DNA from: Micromussa lordhowensis
Taxonomy: Eukaryota > Cnidaria > Anthozoa > Scleractinia > Lobophylliidae
Assembly (NCBI GenBank): GCA_964020085.1
Contig: OZ026604.1
Span: 10,612,332-10,676,331 of the forward strand
Length of the DNA: 64,000 bases
Reading direction: 5' to 3'
The translations under genes were made by a program, and so were the position numbers. The notes beneath the pieces were generated by a model. It was not told where the DNA came from, did no database searches, and saw nothing but the letters and a program-made list of their open reading frames with translations. Shown piece by piece: positions 31,215 to 41,734 of the stretch. The first letter of the stretch is position 1. The number at the start of each line of letters is the position of its first letter.

Positions 31215-33228
31215 ATGGCCTCTTCAAGTCGAGATTCTGTCGCGGTTATTCTTACCGAAGACGATATTCCGGGAGCTGCTTTATCTGGAAGAAACCCTTC
31301 TTCACTAAAGAATGAAGAACTCAAGTTTTGGTTGCGATGCCGTGGCGATTCACTCAAGGGACTTAAGACGAAGGCACAGCTTATAAAGCGGTAAGCAACA
31401 CGCTCGCAGCTTTGTTGTACAGATTTCCTTCCAGAGTTCAGGCACATAAGATTTTGTTTCTGTAAAATTTAGAATTCTTTATCGACTACTTTGCAGTGTC
31501 GAAGAGTATATTAAAAGTGGAAGAGATAAAATGGTGATCGATCCTGATCCCGATGAAATCCACACGAAAAGAAAGGCAAGGGTATCAAACATTTCAAAAG
31601 ACACCGCTCCTTCGTCAAGTGTGAAATATCCTAGCGATGGCTGGGGAAAGTCGCTTGAAAGGATGCCTTCTTTCACAAGAGCTGAAATGAACCAGCACGT
31701 GGCAAATTCTGGAAAAAGAGTTGCAAATGCTGAGCATCATTCAATTCCGACCAACTTAAGGAAAGCTAAAACCTTTCTGGAGAACGAGTACTTAAAGGAG
31801 ATTGAGGCAAACAGTGATCAAAGGTACTTTTATTTCAAGGCAAAGTGCTATCACAGTTTCAAGAAGAGTGAGGCCCCCCATGCTCTTCGTTTGGCTATGT
31901 GTATTGTGTCAGGCCAAGTCATTCAAGCCACCTGTTCATGTAAAGCTGGCAAAGTTGGTTACTGTAACCATGTTCTGGCATTGATGTTTAAAGCATGCAA
32001 GTTTAGTTTATTTGACAGTAAATCAACCGATGATTTATGCCAGGATGATGATGAGCAGCCAGATCTTGCATGCACTTCCCAGCTCCAGAAGTGGCACAAA
32101 AAGGGTCGGGGTGACAAAATATCTGCCCAACCGGTAATGGAAGTTACCATTTCAAAAACTAAACTCGATGAAACTAAGAGAAGAGAGGGAGTGAAATGCC
32201 TCTTGTATGATGCAAGAACTAATCCCCAACATGATGTGGAGGCCGAAATGAAATTTAAAAAGGCCCTAAAGCAAATAAATCCCCAGATGGGCTTAGCACT
32301 AATGGAAAGAGATGATTCTTCCATGAACAGTTGTGTGGAAACCAAATTTGGAGAAAGCCAGGTTGGGTCATTTTGTAGTTATCAGTTGACTCACACTGAA
32401 GCGAACTTCGTGGCCACTGTGGATATTTCATCAATGCCAAGAGAAGATGTCAGCGCAGACACTGAGCTTACCTATCCCAGGTTTCCTCTGAACTCGCGCA
32501 ATGATTTTGTTTTGCCTAACAACTTAGATGTTGCTGAAAAAGCACTTGTTAGTTCCCTTGTTGTGGATGAGACCATGATAAACAATATTGAGGAAGCCAC
32601 AAGAGACCAGTCATCATCTGAGCAGTGGAAGAAGGAACGTAAATTTAGATTTACTGCTTCAAAATTTGACTTAATCTCAAAAAGGCAAAGGAATCATGAA
32701 AAATTTGCAGCTGACCTCATCAATCCAAAGCCGTTCACCTCGAGGTATGTTGAGCATGGTATCAAAAATGAACCCATTGCCATTGAACAATATGAGAAAA
32801 TTATGTTTACCCGAAAGACCCCAGTAAAGGTTCTCAAGAGTGGTCTTGTTGTTTGTTTGGACATGCCATTTCTTGGAGCCTCACCAGATGGCAGAGTTGT
32901 TGATTTTGGACTTGCTGAAGTGAAGTGTCCAGAGACAAAGTATCAAGTCACTCCACTGGAAGCATGTCAGGATCCAAATTTTTTTTGTGAGGCTGTTAAT
33001 GGACAATGCAGACTTAAAAGAAATCATTCCTATTACACTCAAGTGCAAGGCCAGATGGGTGCTAGTGGAGCCTCATGGTGTGACTTTAATGTCTACACAA
33101 AGAAGGGAATTTCAGTGGAGAGAATCCCTTTTGATGCTGCCTACTGGGCAACTCTGAAGCAAAAGCTTGAAACCTATTTCTTTAACCATTTTATCAAAAC
33201 TGCAGCTATTGAGTTTGCAAAATGCTAA
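31215..33228 (+). CDS. SAP-SWIM-YqaJ nuclease of the ISL2EU transposon (635 aa, two exons)
   Basis: Exon 1 is 31215-31390 and exon 2 is 31497-33228; the 106-base intron has GTAAGC and TTTGCAG ends and the phase fits (codon split CG|T). Domains in order: a SAP-like motif at about residues 30-65 (LKNEELKFWLRCRGDSLKGL), a SWIM zinc finger with Cys205-x-Cys207...Cys215-x-His217 (TCSCKAGKVGYCNHV), an acidic linker, and a YqaJ/lambda-exonuclease-like PD-(D/E)XK domain from about 440: RFTASKF, Glu484, LGASPDGR (Asp523), AEVKCP (Glu533, Lys535) and YYTQVQGQM (Gln576). The catalytic set looks intact. SAP and SWIM suggest DNA and protein binding; the nuclease may trim or recombine transposon ends. AATAAA at 33434 is a likely poly(A) signal. 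The ATG is chosen because it opens exon 1 just inside the TIR. Confidence 0.88.
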
Positions 33229-34263
33229 TCAGTCATTATGTAAACAAATGTCAGACGTTGCAAGTGCATTTTATTTAATATATACATGTACACAATTGTA
33301 GGTTTAGCTTACTGCTTGGTCAAAAATTATGATGATCGGAACCAGGGAAGCCTTTAAAGCTTCAACATACATTTCGTGATCACCATCTATTTTCTCCTGG
33401 CAGTGTAGTATTTGAACAATCCCAAATCATGAGAATAAAGCGATTGATCACCAAAGACAAAATTAATTGGCTTGGTTTTTCAAAGAACCTATCACAACTG
33501 ACAACTACAACACATGTAGGGAACCTACATTGGCGAGGAGAATTTTTCTGATTATATTGAAGCTTTAAAAGTTAAGGAGAGTTTAAGTTATTTAATTACA
33601 TGTAAATATGATAAGAAGTATGTTGTGTAATCCTTTTGAAAACAATGATAAGCACCTTATTTTTCAATTTTCATAGTGTGTAATAGCTTACATAAAGACC
33701 TTAGCCTGAGCTAAGAAAGTCAAAGAATTGTTATTTAGATTATGTACATAGAATCAAAATTGGAATTGTGGGAACTCTGACAAGAATGATTACAGTTAAA
33801 ATTTGCATACAAACATAGTTCTTAGGACAGATTACAAAAACAAAACACTGAGCACCATGTATTTCTTCGTAACATCAGTTTAGTTTTGCAAACAATTCAC
33901 AAAATGTAGAATACTAAACCACAGGAGCTGGCTCAGATGCAGGGCATTTGACTTATTTAATAAGTGATTTTGTTTCAAAACAGTCCACCTCAAAGCAGAA
34001 ATTATTGTTTGCATGTTATGTACTTCCCATGCACACATAGGATAGATCAAATGTCCTGTGTTTGGCTACAGCTTAACAGTAATAAGTGCATTATGTTGTT
34101 GATTTACCCACTGTGGTTAAATTTTGATCTGTTTATATGTAGAATATAACATTTTCCTTTACTGTTTTCAGTTGAAATATTTTACATGTATTCATCTCTA
34201 TCCCTTGCCTGCTTGGAATTTTAAGCAGAAAAATTTACTTGTCACAATGAAATCAAGATCAAT
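33229..34263. other. Tail-to-tail intergenic region of the ISL2EU transposon
   Basis: About 1 kb without a coding exon between two convergent genes, serving as 3' UTRs and terminators. AATAAA for the plus-strand gene occurs at 33434. No clear signal was picked out for the minus-strand gene. Confidence 0.6.
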
Positions 34264-35829
34264 TTAAGCACTGATGATGGGATCCTGCATGTTGCACAAA
34301 ATGGCGCACACACACCACATTTGATTAACTACCCCAAAGAGGCTCAATGGAATAACCCCATCAAATATCAGAAAATTCTTCACCTTATTGATAGCCCTCT
34401 CAACATGGATTCTTAAGCTTGCAATGACATCTTCAGCTGACATCTGATCAGACATACCCAGGAAAGGAGGAATATTTAAGGAAACACCAAGTGGAAGAAT
34501 GTCTTCAATAGTAAAGCCCTTATCTGCCATTACAGAGTCCCCATTTGAAAAGGGAAGGTTCAAGAATCCACTTCGCTCTACTATTTCCCTGTCAGATATG
34601 CTCCCAGTGTAGAGTTGGCCAATAAATGTAAAAAACCCTTTTGCAGAAATTCCCACCAGTGCCTTTAAAGTGGGGTGTTTATACGAGCTAAACAATTCAC
34701 TATTTAGAAGAAGGCTACTAGGCATTTCACATCGTACCTCCGTACAGTCAATGATGACCCTTGTGCTTGGATACTTTGCCTTGAAGTCCAGAGGCATTGT
34801 TTCGTCTACTAGTTCTCTAGAAGGCCAAATATTTATATGGCCAAGTTTCAAATACATATAGTTAATCCAAGAAATGAAAACTCTGCCTACAGTTGGCTGA
34901 GAAACATTAAAAAGGTGAGCTAAATGTAATTCAGCAAAACCTTGTCTTAGCCTACACAATGACAAAAAAAATTCGTCTACTGGTTTTAGAGACCTTGGTC
35001 TCCCTTGTTTTACAGCCTTTGCACTGCCAGCAGTATCTTTTTCAGACAACCAGTAATGGATGTTTTCTCCCCTGGCACCAGGATCCAAATAGTCGTACAA
35101 GGCCATCATGGTCTGATAGTTTGGAAATCCAGTGTAAAATGCTACCAGCGAGTCTTTTGACTTGATGTTTTTAAATGAAAACAACTGCTCCTCGAGTTGC
35201 TCATATTTCTGCTCCAGATCGGCAACTTTCTTTTTCAAATTCAAAACCAAGTCCTCTAGTTGTTCATTTTTAACGTGAAGTGCGGATAGTTTCTCTTGCA
35301 GCTGAGATATTAATAAATCTTTCTCAGATTTCTCGACAAAATCAGAGTTTTCCTCTCGGTCTGGTGTTTCTATTTCCGCTGTTTCCGGAACAGACGTGGC
35401 GCCGGCCATATTTGTTTGCGATGAATTGTTGCACTCAACTTCGCAGCTTTCGTTCACCGAATGCATACCCTCGCGAAATTCTGACTCTAAATGTTTTGCC
35501 ACAGTTGTAGCCGTGAAGCGTGGAGTTGGTGGTGGTCGTTTGCGAGGAGAACTTCTCTTCCACGCAAAGATACTTGGCACAGCTCCTGGTTTGAGGCTAA
35601 CCTTGTGATTAAGACTCCTCTTTAAATCTTCAGGCTTAAAATGCCTCGAGCAAACTCTGGTTCCTTCCTTTGTAGAAAAATTCGGCCCCACATCTCTTCT
35701 TATAGCATGGAGCCACTGTTTTCTGAGGTTGACATCATCTGGAAAACGAAAGAAGGAAATCTTTTCGCCCGTATCTCGGTCTCGCTTATCCTTCTTCGTG
35801 CACAGCGGAACGCAACAATGTGTTGGCAT
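34264..35829 (-). CDS. THAP-domain DDE transposase of the ISL2EU transposon (521 aa)
   Basis: This single uninterrupted frame encodes, in order: an N-terminal THAP zinc finger (Cys5, Cys10, Cys60, His63, with Pro30, Trp39, Phe64 and an AVPSIF end at 83-88), a basic linker, a coiled coil at about 168-218 (heptads in QLQEKLSALHVKNEQLEDLV), a helix-turn-helix at about 282-325 (LAHLFNVSQPTVGRVF), and a DDE_Tnp_4 nuclease core. The core has Asp361 (IIDCTEVRCE), Asp436 (VMADKGF) and Glu477 (RIHVERAINKVK). THAP should bind the transposon ends; the DDE triad cleaves and joins. All key residues are present. The length fits a complete protein, and the ATG opens directly at the THAP domain. The gene converges on the YqaJ gene and starts about 170 bases inside the right TIR. 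Confidence 0.92.
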   Translation of the reverse strand: MPTHCCVPLCTKKDKRDRDTGEKISFFRFPDDVNLRKQWLHAIRRDVGPNFSTKEGTRVCSRHFKPEDLKRSLNHKVSLKPGAVPSIFAWKRSSPRKRPPPTPRFTATTVAKHLESEFREGMHSVNESCEVECNNSSQTNMAGATSVPETAEIETPDREENSDFVEKSEKDLLISQLQEKLSALHVKNEQLEDLVLNLKKKVADLEQKYEQLEEQLFSFKNIKSKDSLVAFYTGFPNYQTMMALYDYLDPGARGENIHYWLSEKDTAGSAKAVKQGRPRSLKPVDEFFLSLCRLRQGFAELHLAHLFNVSQPTVGRVFISWINYMYLKLGHINIWPSRELVDETMPLDFKAKYPSTRVIIDCTEVRCEMPSSLLLNSELFSSYKHPTLKALVGISAKGFFTFIGQLYTGSISDREIVERSGFLNLPFSNGDSVMADKGFTIEDILPLGVSLNIPPFLGMSDQMSAEDVIASLRIHVERAINKVKNFLIFDGVIPLSLFGVVNQMWCVCAILCNMQDPIISA

Positions 35830-36000
35830 CTCTCAGCCGATCTCCAAGGAAAATGTTATCTCCTACAAAGACTAAAATACTAAAAGGATCTCTTCCGCTA
35901 ATATCCTTCAAAAAATAAAGATTTCAGAATACCTATGCGTAACATTTGTCGCATCGAAACTTCAATATAATACAAATCTAAGTGCGCTCTAAGTTTTATC

Positions 36001-36074
36001 TGGCCTACCAAGCCTCGTTCTCATGTATTCGAAACCAGGCCATTCCGCGCGGCCGCCATTTATGAATACGGTGT
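36001..36074 (-). repeat. Right TIR of the ISL2EU transposon
   Basis: Inverted match of the left TIR. Its outer end is GAATACGGTGT, followed by the AT duplication and then the resumed LINE frame. Confidence 0.9.
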
Positions 36075-36076
36075 AT

Positions 36077-38038
36077 GGCGTAAAGCCATTCGTCACCGCA
36101 ACAAACTTTGGAAGAAGTTCACGCATCAGAGGACCGACGCTAATTACTCTGAATATCAGAAACAAAGAAACAGATGCACGTCAATCAGGCGCAAAGCGAT
36201 TAAAGATCATTTTAAAAACAAGTCAGAGACCGACAATCCCGTGCATTTTGGGGGGCTTATTGTCCTTTTATGCATTCGAGGTCCAGTAAACAAGCCAATG
36301 ACATTACACTAATTGAAAACGATGTGGTTATTACGGATAAGAAAGAACTAGCTGAATTGCTCAACAACTATTTTGTTCACATCGTTGATGATGTACAGGA
36401 CATTAAAGAACATAACTTTGGAAACGAATTCAGTGCACACCCCAGCATTCGAGCAATTGCGGAGGAAAACAGAAGAAAGAACGCCATACATAATTTTAAT
36501 TTTAAATGCACCAATAAGACCCAGGTTGAAAAACTACTATCAAACATCAACGCACGCAAGGCCTGCAGCCACGACACCATAACTCCGCGGCTTCTTAAGG
36601 AATCCGCTTCTGCGATATCTGGTCCACTTGCGGAGTTGATGAATGAATCAATTAAACAATGCAAATATCCTTCTAGATGGAAAATGGGGCAGGTTACACC
36701 TCTTTTCAAGAAAAATGATGCATTGAGTAAAGAGAATTATCGACCCGTTACTGTTTTACTGGCCCTAAATAATGTTTTTGAGAAACTTCTTGCTTCTCAA
36801 CTGGACCAGTTCTATTCTGAAATATTGTCTGACTACGTCTCAGCCTATAGGAGACACTATAGCTGTGAAACTTCGCTAATGAGGCTAACAGAAGATTGGA
36901 AGCGTAGCCTGGATAATAAACAACTTGTTGCAGTGATATCAATGGATTTATCTAAGGCTTTTGACACGATACCGCATGGACTCTTGCTGGCCAAGCTGAA
37001 GGCCTATGGTGTTAACAGTAGAAGTTGTATGCTTCTTAAAGATTACTTACACGGTAGGATGCAGCGGGTGAAAGTAGGTGATACAAGTTCTGATTGGCAA
37101 GAAGTCAGGCGAGGAGTACCTCAAGGCAGTGTTCTTGGCCCAAAGTTTTTTTAATATTTTCATAAATGATTTATTCCTACAGATCAAAACTGTACAATTA
37201 AATATGTATGCAGATGATGGTCAACTCTACACCGCCGATACGGATCCGATATCTTTGGAAAGGCGTATCTCGCGTGAGGTAAGCTCAGCAAATGCCTGGC
37301 ACGAGTTCAATGGAATGATAGCAAATCCCAGCAAACACCAAGGGATGATACTAGGAAAAACTGACCATCAGTTTAATTTCTCAGTAAATGACTCAGTGGA
37401 ACTTTTCGGCATTACAATTGATAAAGATCTTTCGTTTAAGCAACATGTGTCCTCTACATGTAAAAAGGTAAACAATCAGTTTGGCGTTATGACAAGGTTT
37501 GGCAAACTGATGTCTACTGAAACCATGCATGCTCCGTCTTTATAAGGCATTTATACTTCCTCACTTTTATTATTGTTCTATGGTGTGGCATTTCTCTAGT
37601 AAACAAGATTCTGATAAACTGGACCTTTTAAACAAACGTATTCTTCGATTTATTTTCAAGGATTATAACTCTGAGTACAATAATTTACTTAAAAAGGCAG
37701 GAACTGTAAACCTTAAGGACAAGCGTTTACAAAACATGATTCTTACTATTTTTAAATGTCTTCATTTTTCTGATTATCCAAGATATTTAAAAGATGTGTT
37801 TCGTTTACGCTCTAGCACCTATTTCTTAAGAGGACATAATATGCTCTGTTTGCCCAAACCATTGACCACTTCTTATGGTATCAATTCCTTTAGTCACTTG
37901 GCAGCAACAACTTGGAATTCTCTTCCTGATCATTACCGCACTATTTCTGATTTTACTTCTTTTCGACGACTGGTATCTACTGGGAACAATAATTTACTTA
38001 AAGGGGCAGGAACCGCAAACCTTTCTACATCACGATAA
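36077..38038 (+). pseudogene. LINE reverse transcriptase half
   Basis: The frame resumes with WRKAIRHRNKLWKKF and is shifted near 36255. The long frame 36270-37154 then carries RT fingers and palm: DTITPRLLKE, ENYRPVTVL, VISMDLSKAFDTIPHGLL (first catalytic Asp) and RRGVPQGSVLGP. After a frameshift near 37145 come NMYADDGQLYTAD (YADD, catalytic pair intact) and ELFGITIDKDLSF. After another near 37520 comes the C-terminal part (LYKAFILPHFYYCSMVWHF, then WNSLPDHYRTISDFTSFRRL). The layout fits the CR1/L2 group. Several indels inactivate it, although the catalytic residues remain. Confidence 0.85.
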
Positions 38039-38160
38039 TTTGTAAGTTAGTGTCTGAGTAGTTAATTATCTTATTTGTTATAGAATTAACTTTTTATTAT
38101 AGTTATATTTATTAATGTAGTTAGCTCGAAGATATTAGCACTTGAGTGCTACACTGTAAA

Positions 38161-38213
38161 TTCGAGATTAAATAAAGTTTATTGATTGATTCATTGATTG
38201 ATTGAACTCTAAT
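38161..38213 (+). terminator. LINE 3' end: AATAAA and ATTG repeats
   Basis: AATAAAGTTT is followed by about six ATTG/ATTC tetramers. CR1/L2-type LINEs usually end in short tandem repeats and not in poly(A). Confidence 0.65.
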
Positions 38214-40390
38214 CATGTTTCGGCTTTAATGACTTTAATGAACACAGCTTTTGACTAAACGAATATATGAAATTACTGTAATCGGTAGGACAATTTCTCT
38301 AAATATACCAATACATACTTCTTTTGTGATATGCTGAACTAAACACGCACTGAATGCACAAAAAAGAGAGGGGAAACTGAAAAAGGCAACCAAAAGCTCA
38401 CTTACATCTAGAGGGAGTAAAATGTTTATACCAAGAAAGATGAGCTGAGTTTAGAGGTGAACACAGCAATACTAGAGCATTTTATTTTCAGGGTTAAGAA
38501 AATGAAAATTTTTTGGGGCCTTGGAAACAACGTAAACATTTCCTTACATTTGTCCTACATAAGGGCAAACGGAAAGAATTCTTAGTTCTAGTATTCTACG
38601 TATGCCGTGACACAAACATCTCATTGTAACTTTCAGCAAAGTGGTGGTTTTTAAAAGGTACACAACTTTACCTGTTTGAACTTTGATATCGTTTACAAAA
38701 GATAAAAGAATCATAGGAGAGCCATCAAAATGTTTTAGAAGCATTTCTTACAAAATATTGGGGTCTGCTTTGACCAGCTGCTACATAAGCCTAAACGGGT
38801 TTTGAAGATAATTAAAATCCCTTTTGATCATAGGAAGCCAAAGTTTAAAACTTGCAAAGAGTTAAAACCACTTGGAATTATTGTGAATTGCTAGGGTGGT
38901 GTTGGGTGGAGAGTCCAAATTCGGATCTTTCTGCAGGAATTGGGCGATCATTTGACTGGTCTTGTATCTCAAAAACACGCATGTCAAAGGTCTAATTTGC
39001 TCATTTTCACAAAATGAAGGTTGTGCCCCTGACAAAGTATTAGGAGACTTGCTAGACATGTCGACCACAGTTTCTGTCTTTGCGTCGTTTTTCGCCGTTT
39101 AGATAAGATATTTCGTCGCTGTTTAAGACAGTATGAGTGTATTGTCTTGTGCATGTGGAGTAGCGGTAGCCTCTTAATTGGTGCGCTAGCCTCCAGATCG
39201 AGCGGAGAGTCAAAATTCGAATTAGCATCAAGCTAGCTGTAATATAGAATTAGTCAAGCCCAAAACCGGAGCTCTTGAGTGCGTACAGGAAAAAGAGGAT
39301 TTGTTTTTTCTTGGATCAGAAATTTATCAAACTATACCCAATAAGCGTAACTATGATTGTACAAATTACGTGCGCAATATATTCCAAGAGACGATTGTGC
39401 AAGGAATATATCGGAAGAAAAGTCTAAAACGTGCAAGGGGTTATTTTGGTCTGAAATTTTGCCTTTGCACGTGCTCCCTCGTTCTTCCCGAGCTTAATAA
39501 CCTGACTTGAGCCTGCGGTCCAATAAAAAAACAGTTTTCAGTTCAAAACTACTCCTCTTTCTATCTTTCGAAAACAGTAAAAAAATGTAGGAATTTAGGA
39601 GTTTCAAATTAAGAGTATGATGTGACGTCACTGTTTATGACGTCATCATATGACATGTACTACAAATTGTGTTTTTGAAAAACTTAGTCTTCTGTCCACT
39701 AGTTAATTTTTCAAGTCTGGTGACTGTATGTTAAGTTTATTTCAAGGTATGCTAAAATGAGCGTTTAGAGGGGCTTAAATCCCCAGTGTGTCGTGTAGGG
39801 AAAAGCCTCGCCTTCACACCACGAAGCTAGGTTCACCAAGCTTCAGTCCCACCAGATTGGTGAACCGCGTTCTTGCAAACGCATGCTAGGCTTCGACGCT
39901 AACGCTACCTGTCCACCATGCTGAGCGAAACGCCATGCGGGAAGGAAAAGGTCGTCCACTAAAGTTGTCTTTTGGCGAGCGGTGCAGCAAAATAATCAGA
40001 CGAAATTAAATACCAGGTATAGGATTTCTAAAACCTAAATCACGGTAATGTTCTACTTACAGCTGAGACAAATCAGTACAGTTATCGAATATATCCGCTG
40101 ATAAGTTCTGTAAGCGGTTAGAGGATAAGATCCTACAAGAGAAATAAATACACAAAGTCAAATACATTATACAAATGATTAAATCAAAGATCAGATATTT
40201 CAACGGCGGAGCCACTATTTTTTTCTGAACCAAGAAAAAGGTCGTTAAAATTTAAACTGCTAATCAAAACATTAGATTTTTTGCGGACAAAATGGAAATA
40301 CAGGAAAAAAAAATCACAATGTGTATCATGGCATACTGGATAGGTCGGCTGAGTACGTAGCAGATTATTCTCGAAACAAACTTTGAAGGT
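38214..40390 (+). repeat. Repeat unit, copy II: rest of leader fused to tail, coding part lost
   Basis: 38214-39130 follows 15175-15785 and 19525-19770. 39140-40145 follows 20320-21060 (GGGGCTTAAATCCCCAG, GATAAGTTCTGTAAGCGGTTA). 40240-40390 then follows the tail (GGATAGGTCGGCTGAGTACG). The DIRS-like gag, RT and RNase H expected between are absent, so this is an internally deleted copy. Extra sequence at 39240-39700 has no match in the others. No gene is supported. Confidence 0.6.
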
Positions 40391-40736
40391 CTATAATAGC
40401 TTTTGATGTTTAATATCTTCCTTCGGTATAACAGACGTACAGTTGGAAAGGCTTAAAACAAGCCTCTTTATACTATTTTTTCAAGTCAAAAAAAAACTTT
40501 TGATAGCATCAAAAAGCAACATTAATATTTTCCTTTACGTGGAAATTTTATAGATCTGCCCCCTACATCTTTCTTGTCTGAGTAACATGGGTAGAGTTGT
40601 TTTCAATTGAAAGAGCAAGGAAAATGTGATATGTATACGTAAAGGTTCCCTTACGCAGATAGGAATATATGGTAACAAAAAGCAATAAAAATTCAAAAAA
40701 AAAGTCAAAAGAAGAAAACATTGATCTCTTTTACTC
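40391..40736 (+). repeat. Start of another leader copy, cut by a LINE
   Basis: 40590-40735 repeats CAATTGAAAGAGCAA and GGTTCCCTTACGCAGATAGG from 14048-14165. It directly follows a tail-like end, suggesting head-to-tail arrangement of units. The LINE begins where AACATTGATCT..TTTTA stops. Confidence 0.55.
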
Positions 40737-40907
40737 AAAATGTTTCTTGTCTTTGGTTCTTGTTTGGGTCAGCGGTCAGTGTACAAGATGGCGCCGTTTT
40801 TGAATGTGGACCAAAAATTTGCAGCTTTTCAACGTTAACTCCTATGTTTTCACGTTCTATATTGATGTTTTTGTTGTTTTTGTATTTGTTTATTCTTATG
40901 TCAATCT

Positions 40908-41654
40908 TAACAGTGGAAAAGTTGGAAGAAATTCTCGAAGAGAAGCTACGGAAGGTTATTGAACCACTGAGTAAACAGATCGAAGATGCATGCTATGCAA
41001 TAAGTGAACGCCTTCAACTCTAAATATGACCAAGTTGCTAAGACACTGAAAGACCTCGACGAAGCTAAGGATAAACAGATCTTAGAAAATGCAAGCCTCA
41101 AAGCAGAGGTACTTAAGTCTTCAAACGAAGTGAAGTTTCTCATGAAATCTCTCAACGATCTTGAGCAATATACGAGAAGAGATTGCCTGGAAATTCGAGG
41201 AATACCTCTACCTTCGACACCGATGGATCTGGATCAAACTGATGAAGTTGTATTGAAAATTGGAGAAAAGATTGGTGTACCTATGCAAAAGAGCGACATA
41301 TCTATAAGTCATCGAATTCCCAGCAGGAAGCAATTTACTGATGAAGGAAATCCGATACCTCCGGCAATCATCGTCAAATTTGTGAAACGTGAGACAAGAG
41401 AAAACCTATACCGAGCAAGGAAAAATTTGAAGTCTGTTTCTACAGTTGACCTTGGTTATTCTGTGGCAAATAAAATCTATGTTAATGAAAGTCTGACCGA
41501 AAAGAACAAGGAACTTTTCAAACTTTGCTTGAAATGCAAAAGAGATCTCAGCTATAAGTTTCTTTGGACCAATGCAGGCAGCATCTTCCTAAGGAAGAAT
41601 GTGAGCTCTCCTGTGATACCTCTCAACTGTACAGATGATATACCTACGAGATAA
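40908..41654 (+). pseudogene. LINE ORF1 protein (coiled coil plus RRM, L1 ORF1p-like)
   Basis: It starts near MSILTVEKLEEILEEKLRKV, a coiled coil broken by a frameshift near 41010, and continues as AKTLKDLDEAKDKQILENAS and LEQYTRRDCLEIRGIPLP, the typical junction from coiled coil to RRM. The RRM and C-terminal part (ISHRIPSRKQF, IIVKFVKRETRENLYRARKN, YVNESLTEKNKELF) are complete. L1-type ORF1 proteins trimerise and bind element RNA as chaperones. It ends at 41654; ORF2 follows after about 80 bases. Confidence 0.75.
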
Positions 41655-41734
41655 GTACTATTGATTCATATTGTGATAGGTGTCCTGGTAGAGACTCATC
41701 CCCTGGTGCCCAAAGTGATGACAGCTATACCTCG

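Larger units (their letters stand above)
31119..36074. mobile_element. ISL2EU DNA transposon, apparently complete (4956 bp)
   Basis: TIRs of 74 bases (31119-31192 and 36001-36074) differ at four positions, starting ACGCCGTATTCATAAATGGC on the left. AT flanks both ends (31117-31118, 36075-36076). Removing the element and one AT restores the LINE frame across the site, which independently confirms the boundaries. It encodes two convergent, unbroken proteins: SAP-SWIM-YqaJ (plus strand) and THAP-DDE transposase (minus strand). ISL2EU elements are known for AT duplications and a transposase plus YqaJ-nuclease pair; I state this from memory. High TIR identity and intact genes suggest a young and possibly active insertion. 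Confidence 0.9.
29555..38213 (+). mobile_element. CR1/L2-like LINE, interrupted by an ISL2EU transposon
   Basis: The LINE starts near AGGATGGCGCAAAACATGG and ends in AATAAAGTTTATTGATTGATTC plus ATTG repeats (38161-38206). CATGTTT occurs on both sides (29548-29554, 38214-38220), a possible 7-bp target duplication within the Myb-type MITE. Order: hydrophobic start, 2A-like motif, PHD-like finger, APE endonuclease, then (after the ISL2EU insertion 31119-36074) reverse transcriptase and a C-terminal domain. Several frameshifts make it inactive. The LINE proper is about 3.7 kb without the nested element. Confidence 0.8.

Noticed and set aside
31049..31447. 132-codon minus-strand frame
   Set aside because: It overlaps the LINE/TIR border and exon 1 of the YqaJ gene on the other strand and has no domain.
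31531..33228. Starting the YqaJ gene at the ATG at 31531
   Set aside because: An upstream exon joins in phase through good splice sites and adds a SAP-like motif; the upstream start is more plausible.
40721..40907. The first 60 codons of the frame starting at 40721 as part of LINE ORF1
   Set aside because: They cross the leader/LINE border and have a hydrophobic composition unlike ORF1p; the coiled-coil start near 40908 is preferred.
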